From Amycolatopsis albispora (lineage in GTDB: Bacteria > Actinomycetota > Actinomycetes > Mycobacteriales > Pseudonocardiaceae): a DNA stretch of 64,000 nucleotides. The stretch lies in NCBI RefSeq assembly GCF_003312875.1, contig NZ_CP015163.1:5890001-5954000 (forward strand), written 5' to 3'. How positions within the stretch are numbered: the first letter of the stretch is position 1; each line of letters begins with the position of its first letter. A program made the position numbers and the translations under genes. Positions 42,723 through 51,539 of this stretch are shown here, one piece after another. The notes under the pieces are model-generated. The model made no database searches, was not told where the DNA came from, and saw only the letters and a program-made list of their open reading frames with translations.

Positions 42723-43217
42723 ATGCCGAGTACCGGAAGTGACCAGGGCGGAACCCAGCTGAGCCCCGCCGCCAGGGAGCGTCTGGAGGGGGAACTCGCG
42801 CGCCTGCGTGAACAGCGTGCCGTGAACGCGCCCAACTTCCGGGACGAGGACCCGATCGGTGACAGCGCGGACCAGGCGGACGTGATCGAGCGCGCGGAGA
42901 CCACGGCGTGGATCGACCGGCGCATCCGCGAGGTGACCGACCTGCTGACGCACGGCAAGAGCCAGACTTCGCCGAGCAAGGAAGGCCTGCTGCCGGACGG
43001 CACGGAGGTCACCCTGCGCTTCGCCGACGGCGACGAGGAGACCATGCGGGTGGTCGAGTTCGCCGATGAGGCGACCGCGCCGGACGCGTCCGCGCTGACC
43101 AGCGACAGCCCGCTCGGGCGGGCACTGGTCGGCCACAAAACCGGCGACACGATCACCTACCGCACACCGGGCGGTGACCTGAGCGCCGAGATCGTCGCGC
43201 TGAAGCTGCCCGCCTGA
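42723..43217 (+). CDS. GreA/GreB-family transcription elongation factor
   Basis: 164 residues. AGGAGG lies 6 bases before ATG 42723. A coiled-coil N-terminal part (LSPAARERLEGELARLREQRAVNAP) with an acidic tip (DEDPIGDSADQAD) precedes the FKBP-like domain (TEVTLRF, SPLGRALVGHKTGD, ITYRTPGG). Gre factors stimulate cleavage of backtracked RNA. It is shorter and more divergent than the housekeeping GreA, so is probably a second copy with a special role; relatives include Rnk-like factors. Confidence 0.85.
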   Translation: MPSTGSDQGGTQLSPAARERLEGELARLREQRAVNAPNFRDEDPIGDSADQADVIERAETTAWIDRRIREVTDLLTHGKSQTSPSKEGLLPDGTEVTLRFADGDEETMRVVEFADEATAPDASALTSDSPLGRALVGHKTGDTITYRTPGGDLSAEIVALKLPA

Positions 43218-43630
43218 CGCCGTCCGCGCCTGGCTGACGAGGGCGGGGCCTTCCGCCGCCACCGCCTTCAGCACGCCCGCACCGAAGCACGCCCGGGCGG
43301 GCGCCCCGGCCGGAGGGGCGCCTGACCCGGACGGGTGTCCGGGCGAGGCGCGCTCGGGGGCGGGGCACAGCCTGGGCCGAGGCGCGCGCCCATACCGAAC
43401 GTCCGGACTGTGCCGCATCCGTGGAGCACTGCGCTCGAGGAGTGCCGCACACCCGGGGTGCCCGCGCGGGCTCCGCTCCCAGACTCACCGCGCCCGGACG
43501 GCACCCGCGCCTAGGCGGCGCCCATGTCCACGCGTCCCAGCAGCGGCCGCGCCCAGGCGCCCCCGCTGGCGGTGCCCACCTCCAGGCGAGGTGAGCCTGC
43601 CCAGCCGCATGCGTGTGAGGCTGCTGCCAT
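43218..43630. other. gene-free GC-rich low-complexity region
   Basis: I see no gene. The stretch is made of irregular CGCGCC/GGGCGG-type low-complexity DNA with several short inverted repeats, lying between the convergent gre-type gene and tex. Frames on both strands lack ribosome sites and read as arginine/proline-rich noise. Confidence 0.5.
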
Positions 43631-43664
43631 CGTGAGTGCTCAGGTGCTGCCCTGAGCACTCACG
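43631..43664 (-). terminator. 14-bp hairpin terminator of tex
   Basis: CGTGAGTGCTCAGG (43631-43644) pairs perfectly with CCTGAGCACTCACG (43651-43664), with a 6-base loop, 6 bases past the tex stop. Confidence 0.85.
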
Positions 43665-43670
43665 ACCGGG

Positions 43671-46040
43671 TCAGCGGTAGCCGGCGCGCTTGAGTGCGTC
43701 CGCCAGTGCACCACCTCCGCCGCTGTTGCCGCCGCGGTCGTTGCCGCCACGCCGCTGGCCACCGCCACCGCCGCCCTGCCGCCGGGGCTGCTGACGGCGT
43801 TCGTTCGGACCGGCACCCCGCTCCGGGCGGCCACCCGGCGTGATCTCGTCGTCGAGGCGCAGCGTGAGCGAGATGCGCTTGCGCGGCACGTCCACGTCCA
43901 GCACCTTCACCCGCACGATGTCACCCGGCTTGACCACCTCACGCGGGTCCTTGACGAAGTTCTTCGACAGCGCCGACACGTGCGCGAGCCCGTCCTGGTG
44001 CACGCCGACGTCGATGAAGGCGCCGAACGCCGCGACGTTGGTGACCACGCCTTCCAGCGTCATGCCCGGCTTGAGGTCGGACAGCTTGTCCACGCCGTCC
44101 GCGAAGGTGGCGGTCTTGAACGCCGGACGCGGGTCGCGGCCGGGCTTGTCCAGCTCGCTCAGGATGTCGGTGACCGTGGGCAGGCCGAAGGTGTCGTCGA
44201 CGAACTTGGCCGGGTCGAGCTTCTTGAGCACCGGCGTGTTGCCGATCAGCGCGGGCAGTTCCGTGCCGGTGGCCGACAGGATGCGGCGGACCACCGGATA
44301 GGCCTCGGGGTGCACCGCGGAGCTGTCGAGCGGGTCGTCACCACCGGGGATGCGGAGGAAGCCCGCGCACTGCTCGAAGGCCTTCGGCCCGAGCCGCGGT
44401 ACCTCCTTCAGCGCGGTGCGCGAGCGGAACGGCCCGTTCTGGTCGCGGTGCGCGACGATGCTCTCGGCGAGGCTCGACCCGATACCGGACACGCGCGTGA
44501 GCAGCGGCGCGGACGCGGTGTTGACGTCCACGCCCACGCCGTTCACACAGTCCTCGACCACCGCGTCGAGCGAGCGCGACAGCGAGACCTCGGACAGGTC
44601 GTGCTGGTACTGGCCGACCCCGATGGACTTCGGGTCGATCTTGACCAGCTCGGCCAGTGGGTCTTGCAGGCGGCGGGCAATGGAGACCGCCCCGCGGATG
44701 GACACGTCCAGCGAGGGCAGTTCCTGCGCGGCGAAGGCCGAGGCCGAGTACACCGAGGCGCCCGCCTCGGAGACCATCACCTTGGTGAGCTTGAGGTCGG
44801 CGAACTTCTTGATCAGGTCGCCCGCCAGCTTGTCGGTCTCCCGCGAGGCGGTGCCGTTGCCGATGGCGATCAGCTCGACCTTGTGCTCGTGCGCCAGCTT
44901 GGCGAGCTTGGCCAGCGACTCGTCCCAGCGGTTGGCCGGCTGGTGCGGGTAGATGGTGTCGTGGGCGACGACCTTGCCGGTCGCGTCCACCACGGCCACC
45001 TTGACGCCGGTGCGGAAGCCGGGGTCGAGGCCCATCGTGGCGCGACTGCCGGCCGGCGCGGCGAGCAGCAGGTCACGCAGGTTGGCGGCGAACACGGCCA
45101 CCGCGTCGTCCTCGGCAGACTGACGCAACCGCATCCGCAGGTCGATGCCCAGGTGCAGAAGGATCTTGGTGCGCCAGGCCCAGCGAACGCAGCCCAGCAG
45201 CCAGGTGTCCGCGGCGCGGCCCTTGTCCGCGATGCCGAAGCGCTGCGCGATGCGTACCTCGAACTCGCCGGGCCCGGTGATGACCTCGCCCTCGGGGGTC
45301 TCGTCCGGCTCCATGGTGAGGTCGAGGATCTCCTCCTTCTCACCGCGGAACATGGCCAGGATCCGGTGTGAGGGGAGCTTGGTGTACGGCTCGGAGAAGT
45401 CGAAGTAGTCGGCGAACTTGGCGCCTTCTTCCTCCTTGCCCTGGCGGACCTTCGAGCGGAGGCGGCCGCCGGTCCACATCTTCTCGCGCAGCTCGCCGAG
45501 CAGGTCCGCGTCCTCGGCGAAGCGCTCGACCAGGATGGCGCGCGCACCGTCCAGCGCGGCCTGCGGGTCGGCGACGCCCTTGTCGGCGTCGACGAAGGCG
45601 GCGGCCGCGGCCTGGGGATCGGTGTCCGGCTCGTTCAGCAGGCCGTCGGCCAGCGGCTCCAGCCCGGCCTCGCGCGCGATCTGCGCCTTGGTGCGGCGCT
45701 TGGGCTTGTAGGGGAGGTAGATGTCCTCGAGGCGCGCCTTCGAGTCGGCGGCGAGGATCTGCGCCTCGAGCGCCTCGTCGAGCTTGCCCTGCGAGCGGAT
45801 CGAGTCGAGCACCGCGGTGCGGCGGTCCTCGAGCTCGCGGAGGTAGCGGAGGCGGTCCTCGAGGGTGCGGAGCTGGGTGTCGTCCAGCATGCCGGTGGCC
45901 TCTTTGCGGTACCGCGCGATGAACGGCACCGTCGCGCCGCCGTCGAGCAACCCCACCGCGGCGGTGACCTGCCGCTCCGCCACGCCGAGCTCCTCGGCGA
46001 TCTTGCGCTCGATGCTGACCGTGCCGCTGGAAGTAGCCAA
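43671..46040 (-). CDS. tex: Tex-family RNA-binding transcription accessory protein
   Basis: 789 residues. The N-terminal helical region ([38 protein letters not shown]), the YqgF/RuvC-like fold ([17 protein letters not shown]), helix-hairpin-helix repeats ([25 protein letters not shown]) and a C-terminal S1 domain ([31 protein letters not shown]) are in the usual order. The tail is rich in R, G and Q ([21 protein letters not shown]), an added disordered RNA-binding segment. Tex binds nucleic acids and affects transcription and stress survival. Upstream lie two inverted DnaA boxes. Confidence 0.96.
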   Translation of the reverse strand: MATSSGTVSIERKIAEELGVAERQVTAAVGLLDGGATVPFIARYRKEATGMLDDTQLRTLEDRLRYLRELEDRRTAVLDSIRSQGKLDEALEAQILAADSKARLEDIYLPYKPKRRTKAQIAREAGLEPLADGLLNEPDTDPQAAAAAFVDADKGVADPQAALDGARAILVERFAEDADLLGELREKMWTGGRLRSKVRQGKEEEGAKFADYFDFSEPYTKLPSHRILAMFRGEKEEILDLTMEPDETPEGEVITGPGEFEVRIAQRFGIADKGRAADTWLLGCVRWAWRTKILLHLGIDLRMRLRQSAEDDAVAVFAANLRDLLLAAPAGSRATMGLDPGFRTGVKVAVVDATGKVVAHDTIYPHQPANRWDESLAKLAKLAHEHKVELIAIGNGTASRETDKLAGDLIKKFADLKLTKVMVSEAGASVYSASAFAAQELPSLDVSIRGAVSIARRLQDPLAELVKIDPKSIGVGQYQHDLSEVSLSRSLDAVVEDCVNGVGVDVNTASAPLLTRVSGIGSSLAESIVAHRDQNGPFRSRTALKEVPRLGPKAFEQCAGFLRIPGGDDPLDSSAVHPEAYPVVRRILSATGTELPALIGNTPVLKKLDPAKFVDDTFGLPTVTDILSELDKPGRDPRPAFKTATFADGVDKLSDLKPGMTLEGVVTNVAAFGAFIDVGVHQDGLAHVSALSKNFVKDPREVVKPGDIVRVKVLDVDVPRKRISLTLRLDDEITPGGRPERGAGPNERRQQPRRQGGGGGGQRRGGNDRGGNSGGGGALADALKRAGYR

Positions 46041-46150
46041 AACCCTGAACCGCCTCTACCTAGTACCGATTGCGCGGAAGCATTCTCCCCACTGCCCGCG
46101 CTGCCCGGACACCCTATCCCGCGGCGGTGACAAGCCAGGGAAATCGGGCC

Positions 46151-46186
46151 GAGTTGTCCACAGGCAGCCGCACCTGTGGACAACTC
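46151..46186. promoter_or_regulatory. pair of perfect DnaA boxes in a 14-bp inverted repeat
   Basis: GAGTTGTCCACAGG (46151-46164) and CCTGTGGACAACTC (46173-46186) are exact inverted copies 8 bases apart. Each contains the consensus DnaA box TTGTCCACA (46154-46162 and, reversed, 46175-46183). They lie about 115 bases upstream of the tex start. No dnaA, dnaN or other origin genes are in the window. Confidence 0.7.
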
Positions 46187-46234
46187 CTGGGGACAGTCGC
46201 GGCGACGCGCTATGGTCTTGTCAGTAGCAGCGAG

Positions 46235-46385
46235 CGAGCAGCCCGCCCCGCCGAGCGCTTCGACGGCCGTGTCCACGGCGGTGAGATCGCCCTTGTTTTC
46301 CTCGGCCACCGCGTGCACCTGATCGGCCAGCACGTCCACGCATGAGCCGTCCCGTGACGACGATCGATTTCCCGTTCAGCACCAC
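46235..46385 (-). pseudogene. remnant of a short-chain dehydrogenase/reductase gene
   Basis: GTG 46385 has GGGAGGA 4 bases upstream and reads VVLNGKSIVVTGRL, the opening strand of an SDR Rossmann fold. The glycine motif that should follow is missing; the frame then changes and reads VDVLADQVHAVAEENKGDLTAVDTAVEALGG, typical of the next SDR segments. Nothing recognisable follows. This fits an internal deletion plus 3' loss. A non-SDR origin cannot be excluded, as the pieces are short. Confidence 0.45.
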
Positions 46386-46462
46386 GATGTCCTCCCGGGG
46401 ATGTCGCCACGAACCAGCAAAGGAGGATTTCCGTGGCACAGCTGGCTTTTTCGCGAGCGCGG

Positions 46463-47068
46463 TTACAACCAGCCGGCGTCTCTGGCGATTCTGATGGCGT
46501 CGATGCGGTTGCGCGCGCCCACTTTTCCGATGGCGTTGGAGAGGTAGTTCCGCACGGTGGCCGGGGACAGGGACAGGCGACGGGCGATTTCGCTGGTGGC
46601 GATGCCGCTGTCGGCGGCGCGCAGCACGTCGGTTTCCCGTGGGGTCAGCGGGCTCGAGCCGGTTTCGAGCGCCATCGCCAGCAGTTCGGGGTCGATCACG
46701 CGCTCCCCCGCCGCGACCCGCCGGACGCCGTCGGCCAGGGTTTCGGCCGGGGCGTTCTTCACGATGAACCCGCGCACGTGGGCGGACAGCGCGCGCAGCA
46801 GGTGGCCCGGCTGGTTCATCCCGGTCAGCACCAGGGTCCGGCAGTCCGGCAGCTGCTCGTGCAACGCCTCCGCCGCACTGAGCCCGTCGAGCCCGGGCAG
46901 GCCGATGTCCAGCACCGCCACGTCCGGCCGGGTGGCCAACGCCGCGGGCACGATCTGGTCACCGCGGTCCAGCTCGGCCACCACCTCCACGCCGTCCTCC
47001 ATGCTCAGCAGCGCGGTCAGCGCACCGCGGATCATGTGCATGTCCTCGGCGATCAGGACCCGGATCAC
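46463..47068 (-). CDS. NarL/LuxR-type response regulator, DesR-like
   Basis: 201 residues. Receiver with LIAEDMHMIRGAL, phosphoacceptor aspartate in VAVLDIGLPGLDG and lysine in FIVKNAPAE, then LuxR output (LTPRETDVLRAADSGIATSEIA, RNYLSNAIGKV). The pattern is that of DesR, which responds to membrane state in Bacillus. It overlaps the kinase gene by 4 bases and ends a three-gene minus-strand operon of two sensor-like membrane proteins and this regulator. Confidence 0.93.
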   Translation of the reverse strand: MIRVLIAEDMHMIRGALTALLSMEDGVEVVAELDRGDQIVPAALATRPDVAVLDIGLPGLDGLSAAEALHEQLPDCRTLVLTGMNQPGHLLRALSAHVRGFIVKNAPAETLADGVRRVAAGERVIDPELLAMALETGSSPLTPRETDVLRAADSGIATSEIARRLSLSPATVRNYLSNAIGKVGARNRIDAIRIARDAGWL

Positions 47069-48201
47069 GTAGCCTCCCGCGGAATCTCAACCGACAACCG
47101 GAACCGGCCGTCGCCGGTGGGCCCGGCCACCGCCGAACCGGACAGCGCGGCCACCCGGTCGGACAACCCGGCCAGCCCACTGCCTTCCCCGAACTCGTCC
47201 CCCGCTCCGTCATTGACGATCTCCAGCATGTACTTGCCGTCCCGCGTTCCGCCACTGATCGCGCAGGTGCGGGCGTGGCTGTGCCGGAGGATGTTGGTGA
47301 CCCCTTCGCGCAACGCCCAGGCCAGCGTGGCGTGCACGCGGTCGGGCAGTTCGTGCGGCGGCGGCAGGTCCAGCCCGAGCTTCACCTCGATGCCCGCCGC
47401 CGCGAGCAGGGCCGCCGCGCCGTCGGTCTCCTTCGGCAGCGACGCCACGTGCTCGTCCCTGGTCACCGCCCGCACCCCGCGCAACGCCTCCTGGGCGACC
47501 CCGACCAGGCTCTCGATCTCCGCCTTCGCCTTGCCCGGTTCCTGGCGCAGCAGCCGGATCGCCAGGTCCCCTTTGAGGGACACCGCGAACAGGCTCTGCC
47601 CCAGCAGGTCGTGGAGGTCACGGGAGAGCCGCAGCCGCTCGCGCTCGGCCGCCAGCTCCCCCAGTTCGGTGCGCGCGGCCTGCAGTTCGTCGACCAGGCG
47701 GACCAGCCGTGCCGCCCCGTAGAGCGCCACCGCGATGATCGACAGCAGCACGCCGGAAAGCACCACGTAGACGAACTGGAAACCGTCGCTTTCCGGCCCC
47801 GCCTGCAGCGCCGAGGACACCGCGGTGACCACCAGCGGAACCGCGGCCACCGGTACCGCGCACCGCCGCGGCACCACCATCAACGCCGACGCCGCCAGCA
47901 GCACCTGTGCGTCCAGCCAGGGGCTGCCGAACCAGAAAAGAGGGAGGTAGACCAGCAGCGTCATCGCACCCAGCGTCCACGGCCAGCCCTCCGGGCGTTC
48001 CCCGCGTGCCGAGGCCATGCTGTGCCGCAGCTGCAGCGCGGCCAGCAGCACGCCGAGCACGATCGGCAGCACCGCCGGGTACTCCGACGGCGGGGTGGTC
48101 GGTGTGCCGACGATGGTGAACACCGGCGGTGCGACCGCGATCGGCAGGTTGACCACCACCAGGAACAACCCGGTTCGCCGGGTGGTCCAGAACGGGTTCA
48201 C
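47065..48201 (-). CDS. membrane sensor histidine kinase, DesK-like (HisKA_3)
   Basis: 378 residues. Several membrane segments occupy residues about 10-150, then a coiled linker, the HisKA_3 motif RLRLSRDLHDLLGQSLFAVSLK with the phosphoacceptor histidine, and a short ATP-binding domain with NILRHSHA and GSGLAGLSDRV. It should phosphorylate the overlapping DesR-like regulator. GTG 48201 overlaps the stop of the degenerate kinase-like gene upstream, so the two membrane proteins are made together. Confidence 0.93.
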   Translation of the reverse strand: MNPFWTTRRTGLFLVVVNLPIAVAPPVFTIVGTPTTPPSEYPAVLPIVLGVLLAALQLRHSMASARGERPEGWPWTLGAMTLLVYLPLFWFGSPWLDAQVLLAASALMVVPRRCAVPVAAVPLVVTAVSSALQAGPESDGFQFVYVVLSGVLLSIIAVALYGAARLVRLVDELQAARTELGELAAERERLRLSRDLHDLLGQSLFAVSLKGDLAIRLLRQEPGKAKAEIESLVGVAQEALRGVRAVTRDEHVASLPKETDGAAALLAAAGIEVKLGLDLPPPHELPDRVHATLAWALREGVTNILRHSHARTCAISGGTRDGKYMLEIVNDGAGDEFGEGSGLAGLSDRVAALSGSAVAGPTGDGRFRLSVEIPREAT

Positions 48202-48956
48202 CGATCGCCGTCCGCGGTGCTCAGGCCGCGGGCGATCCGGCGGCGCACCGCGGTCAGGGTGGCCCTCGACCGCAGCGCCAGCGCACGCAGCTCGGCGTCG
48301 GCGGCGTCCGGGTCGCCGGTCAACGCGGCCGCGCGCTCGCCCTGCTCGATGATGCCCTCCAGCTCGACGCCGACCGTGCGGCGCACGTCCCGGTCGATCC
48401 GGATGCGCTCGCGCACGGCGGCCTGCTCGGCCAGTTCGAGCCGGGCGTCGTGCAACTGCCGTGCGGTGGCGATCACCCAGGTCAGCAGGGCCAGCGACAA
48501 CGCGAGGAACAACGCGTCGAGCACCAGCGAGACAGCCCACTCCAGGTGCCCGGAGACCGAGGCGAGCGGCACCAGCGCGGCGGCCACCCCGGCGAAGGTG
48601 AAAAAGGACAGCGGCGGCGGGATGACCAGCAGGACCGAGGCGGCCAGCGCGTAGAGCGCGCCGAGCCAGTCGATGCCAGCCACCGGGATGGCGCCGATGA
48701 TCAGCGCCATCATCACGCCGACCGTCCACAGTGAACGCGGCGGCCGCTCACCGCGCGCGGCGTAAAGCACGTTGCGGATGTGCGGCGGCAGGTAGCAGAT
48801 GATGAAGATGAGCGCGGGCAGCACCCGCACGGTGTCGATCGGCACGGTGGCCACGCGGTAGATCGTCAGCACCGGGGCGACGGCGCCGTAGAGCACCACC
48901 CCCACCGTCGCCAGCCGGATCATCCGGCTGGACCGCTGCTGATCGTTCAGCTTCAT
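48198..48956 (-). CDS. degenerate DesK-like membrane protein without catalytic domain
   Basis: 252 residues from ATG 48956; the start is uncertain for lack of a ribosome site. Membrane segments (about 10-150) and the linker look like those of the next kinase, but the expected dimerisation motif reads RIRIDRDVRRTVGVELEGI: the H-D pair of the phosphoacceptor box is replaced by R-R, and no ATPase domain follows. It is therefore a pseudo-kinase that may pair with the active kinase as a sensor or inhibitor. The overlap with the kinase gene supports complex formation. Confidence 0.8.
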   Translation of the reverse strand: MKLNDQQRSSRMIRLATVGVVLYGAVAPVLTIYRVATVPIDTVRVLPALIFIICYLPPHIRNVLYAARGERPPRSLWTVGVMMALIIGAIPVAGIDWLGALYALAASVLLVIPPPLSFFTFAGVAAALVPLASVSGHLEWAVSLVLDALFLALSLALLTWVIATARQLHDARLELAEQAAVRERIRIDRDVRRTVGVELEGIIEQGERAAALTGDPDAADAELRALALRSRATLTAVRRRIARGLSTADGDR

Positions 48957-49085
48957 CACCCGTGATCGCCCAAGTGGCCGCCAGAATAGGCGGGCCGGCA
49001 CCGGCGGGGCCAGGACGTGGGTCACTCCGGCCAGCCTGCCAGCGGGTCGCGCCGCCGGAGAAGGGCCGGATGTCCCCGGCGCGCC

Positions 49086-49595
49086 ATGATGGATGTCATG
49101 GACGGTCCCAGCTTCGACGTGCCCGCCTTCCTCGCCGAACGCCTGCGCCCGGCCAGCGTCGCCACCACCGGCCGCGCCGGCGGGCCGGCGCTGGCCACCC
49201 TGTGGTTCCTCGCCGAGCACGGCCGGTTCTGGTTCAACACCCCGAACGACCAGCCCAGCCCGTTCCTCGCCGCGGCCCGCGCCGGTCGTGAAGTCGCGGT
49301 GCTGGTGTCCACCTTCGACCCGCCCGGTGACGTGCGGCAGCTGCGCGCCACCGGACCGGCGCGGCTCGAGGCCACCGACCACGACCGGCTGCGGCGGCTC
49401 TACCTGCGCTACGTTCCACAATGGACGGACGAGTGGGCGGCGCACGCCTTCTCGCCGCGCTTCACGCTGTGGTCGATGTCGCCGGAGCGCGGCATGGCGG
49501 TGGCGTTTCCCGAACTCGCCGACAGCCCGACTTTCCGCTGGTCGGAGGCGGTCACGGCACCGCTTGCACCTCGGCCGGGCTCGTCAGCCGGGTGA
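49086..49595 (+). CDS. PPOX-family (pyridoxamine phosphate oxidase-like) protein
   Basis: 169 residues from ATG 49086; ATGs at 49089 and 49098 are also possible, none with a strong ribosome site. VATTGRAGGPALATLWFLAEHGRFWFNTP and the later VRQLRATGPARLEATD segment fit the FMN- or F420-binding split barrel. Substrate unknown. The 3' end overlaps the convergent hydrolase gene by 44 bases. Confidence 0.8.
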   Translation: MMDVMDGPSFDVPAFLAERLRPASVATTGRAGGPALATLWFLAEHGRFWFNTPNDQPSPFLAAARAGREVAVLVSTFDPPGDVRQLRATGPARLEATDHDRLRRLYLRYVPQWTDEWAAHAFSPRFTLWSMSPERGMAVAFPELADSPTFRWSEAVTAPLAPRPGSSAG

Positions 49596-50337
49596 AGTTG
49601 TCGGCGAGGAACTCCCACACGCCGGGCACCAGCAGCACGGCCAGCACCAGGAAAACCGGGAACACCAGGCGGTTCTCCACGTTCTTGCCGGTGCGGAACC
49701 GCAGCTTGCGCGGCGGCCGGATCTCGTACCAGGTCTCGCCCTTGATCAGCAGCGGGAACAGGAACGGGCAGCCGGATTCGGTCAGCGAATCGCCAAGGCA
49801 GTGCGTGAAACAGCCCGCCGCCACCGCGATGCCCAGCCAGCCGGCGATCTGCTCCAGCTCGCCGAACGCGTCCGGGCCGACGCTGAACACCCACCAGACG
49901 ATCGCCACCCCGGCCACCGGCAGCACCCAGTCGCCCAGCGCGTCCTCGGCCAGCAGCAGGCCGAAGATCACCACCCCGGCGACCGCCCAGTGCCCGCCCG
50001 CCTCGGTGCCCCACGCGGTGAGCAGGCCGAGCGCCACCGCGAACAACACGGTGTGCGAAAGGTGCCGATGCGTGCCCGTGCGCCGCTCGTCCTTGGGCCC
50101 CTTGGTCACCTTGTAGAGCCCGGCCGACGCCCGGCGCAGCAGCCACGACAGCCCGCCGGTGATCGGCCCGAGCAGTTTCGACGCCCGCGCACCGGGGTGG
50201 TCGAGGTCCGGCAGCAGGGCGAACCCCGCGGTGGTGGCGGCGAACGCGACCGCCTGGTGCACCGTGCCCGCGCCGACCACCGGCGCCAGTCCCAGCCCCG
50301 CGCACCAGCCGGTGAGCGCGTGCGTCCGCCCCATCAT
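49552..50337 (-). CDS. YdjM-like membrane metal-dependent hydrolase
   Basis: 261 residues. MMGRTHALTGWCAGLGL at the N-terminus, LLPDLDHPGARASKLLG, THRHLSHTVLF and HCLGDSLTESG supply the histidine and aspartate motifs of the YdjM family of membrane-bound metal hydrolases. Four or five hydrophobic segments. The physiological substrate is not known for the family. It overlaps the convergent PPOX gene. Confidence 0.88.
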   Translation of the reverse strand: MMGRTHALTGWCAGLGLAPVVGAGTVHQAVAFAATTAGFALLPDLDHPGARASKLLGPITGGLSWLLRRASAGLYKVTKGPKDERRTGTHRHLSHTVLFAVALGLLTAWGTEAGGHWAVAGVVIFGLLLAEDALGDWVLPVAGVAIVWWVFSVGPDAFGELEQIAGWLGIAVAAGCFTHCLGDSLTESGCPFLFPLLIKGETWYEIRPPRKLRFRTGKNVENRLVFPVFLVLAVLLVPGVWEFLADNFTRLTSPAEVQAVP

Positions 50338-50423
50338 CCCCGCGCATCCCCCAGCAGTCCCGGCAGCCCCAGCAGTCCCACCATCTAACCGGGAACCGCC
50401 GGTGGTTCACACCACCGGGTGAG

Positions 50424-50918
50424 TCAAAGCTCCTTGCCGAACCAGTGCTCGGCGTACGGGTCGTCGCCGTAGGGCGGAATCGGCTGGTAGCCGTGCTTGG
50501 CGTAGAACGCCCTGGCCTCCACCAGGTCGTCGCGGGTGTTGAGCCACATCGACTTCGCGCCGATCTCCCGCGCCGCGTCCTCGGCCGCGCGCACCAGCAG
50601 CCCGGCGCCACCCGACCCGCGGTGGCCCACGTCGACGAACATCCTGGTCAGCTCGGCGATCTCGGGCGTGTACACCCGCACGCCCACGCACCCGGCGGGC
50701 TCACCGTCCAGCCGCGCGAGGAGGAACACCCCGGTCGGCGGCGTCAGGTCGTCACTGGGGAACTCGGCCATGATCTGCTCGACTTCTTCCCGCGGAACCC
50801 GCCGCCGGTAGTACCGGCTGGCGATCTCGTCGTAGTAGCAGAACAGCATGCGGAGTGCGTCGGGATCGGTGGGCGCGACGCGGGCCACCGACCAGTTGAG
50901 CACCTGGTTTCCAGTCAC
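50424..50918 (-). CDS. GNAT-family N-acetyltransferase
   Basis: 164 residues. FLLARLDGEPAGCVGVRVYTPEIAELTRMFVDVGHRGSGGAGLLVRAAEDAAR is the acetyl-CoA binding core, and the C-terminal YAKHGYQPIPPYGDDPYAEHWFGKEL completes a GNAT fold. The substrate is unknown. Single gene on the minus strand, divergent from a toxin-antitoxin pair across about 95 bases. Confidence 0.92.
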   Translation of the reverse strand: MTGNQVLNWSVARVAPTDPDALRMLFCYYDEIASRYYRRRVPREEVEQIMAEFPSDDLTPPTGVFLLARLDGEPAGCVGVRVYTPEIAELTRMFVDVGHRGSGGAGLLVRAAEDAAREIGAKSMWLNTRDDLVEARAFYAKHGYQPIPPYGDDPYAEHWFGKEL

Positions 50919-51013
50919 GGACCGATTGTCGGCCCGCCGTCCATCGAATTTCCGCCACGCCGTCCGGTCACGCCGTCCACCGGCGCCGCGAACCGGCGTC
51001 GTAGCATGGCGCG

Positions 51014-51259
51014 ATGTCGAAGCGCCTTGGCCTCAACCTGTCCGACGACACGCACGCGCAGATCAAGGCCCGTGCGGACGCGGCGGGCGTCTCGGTGCAC
51101 TCGTGGATCATCGCCGCGATCGAGCGCGAGAACTTCCGCCAGCTGTGCCAGGAGACCAACGACTGGTGGGCCAGCCGCCCGGAAGCCGCCGAGCGGCAGG
51201 TCGCCGAGTACCACCGCCGGCGCGAGGTGCAGAGCGGCCGTGACTCCTCCGCCGCGTAG
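51014..51259 (+). CDS. ribbon-helix-helix antitoxin-type protein
   Basis: 81 residues. RLGLNLSDDTHAQIKARADAAGVSVHSWIIAAIERE is a typical ribbon-helix-helix DNA-binding domain; the C-terminal part (DWWASRPEAAERQVAEYHRRREV) is charged and could bind a toxin. It overlaps the downstream MazF-like gene by 20 bases, the usual order antitoxin then toxin. Such antitoxins repress their own operon. Confidence 0.8.
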   Translation: MSKRLGLNLSDDTHAQIKARADAAGVSVHSWIIAAIERENFRQLCQETNDWWASRPEAAERQVAEYHRRREVQSGRDSSAA

Positions 51260-51539
51260 GGGCGAGATCCGGCGCGTCGCCGGTGATTCGGGCCGCCGGG
51301 TGCTGGTCTACTCGGGCAACATGTTCAACGATCTGCCGGACGTGCCGTACGTGATCACCATGGAGATCACCTCGGTCCCGGAGCCGATGGACGTCGCGCT
51401 GGCCGACGGCTCGCGGGTCGCCTACACCCGGCTCGACCACCTGCCGAAGTCGCTGCTCGGCGACCGCGTCGGCACGGTGCCGCACGAGGTGATGGAGAAG
51501 ATCAACACCCGGCTGTTCATGGTGCTGGCCACGCAATGA
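51240..51539 (+). CDS. MazF/PemK-like toxin
   Basis: 99 residues from GTG 51240. PRRGEIRRVAGDSGRRVLVYSGNMFNDLPDVPYVITMEIT has the MazF/PemK layout: R-x-G-E-I strand, V-L-V strand and a loop before the central strand. Members cleave mRNA. Its start lies inside the antitoxin gene and its end overlaps the DUF2238 gene by 4 bases, so three genes are coupled. The identification rests on pattern rather than a close match. Confidence 0.65.
   Translation: MTPPPRRGEIRRVAGDSGRRVLVYSGNMFNDLPDVPYVITMEITSVPEPMDVALADGSRVAYTRLDHLPKSLLGDRVGTVPHEVMEKINTRLFMVLATQ

Noticed and set aside
46041..46440. Replication origin at the DnaA boxes
   Set aside because: Only two boxes are present, with no AT-rich unwinding region and no dnaA, dnaN, parA/B or rnpA genes.
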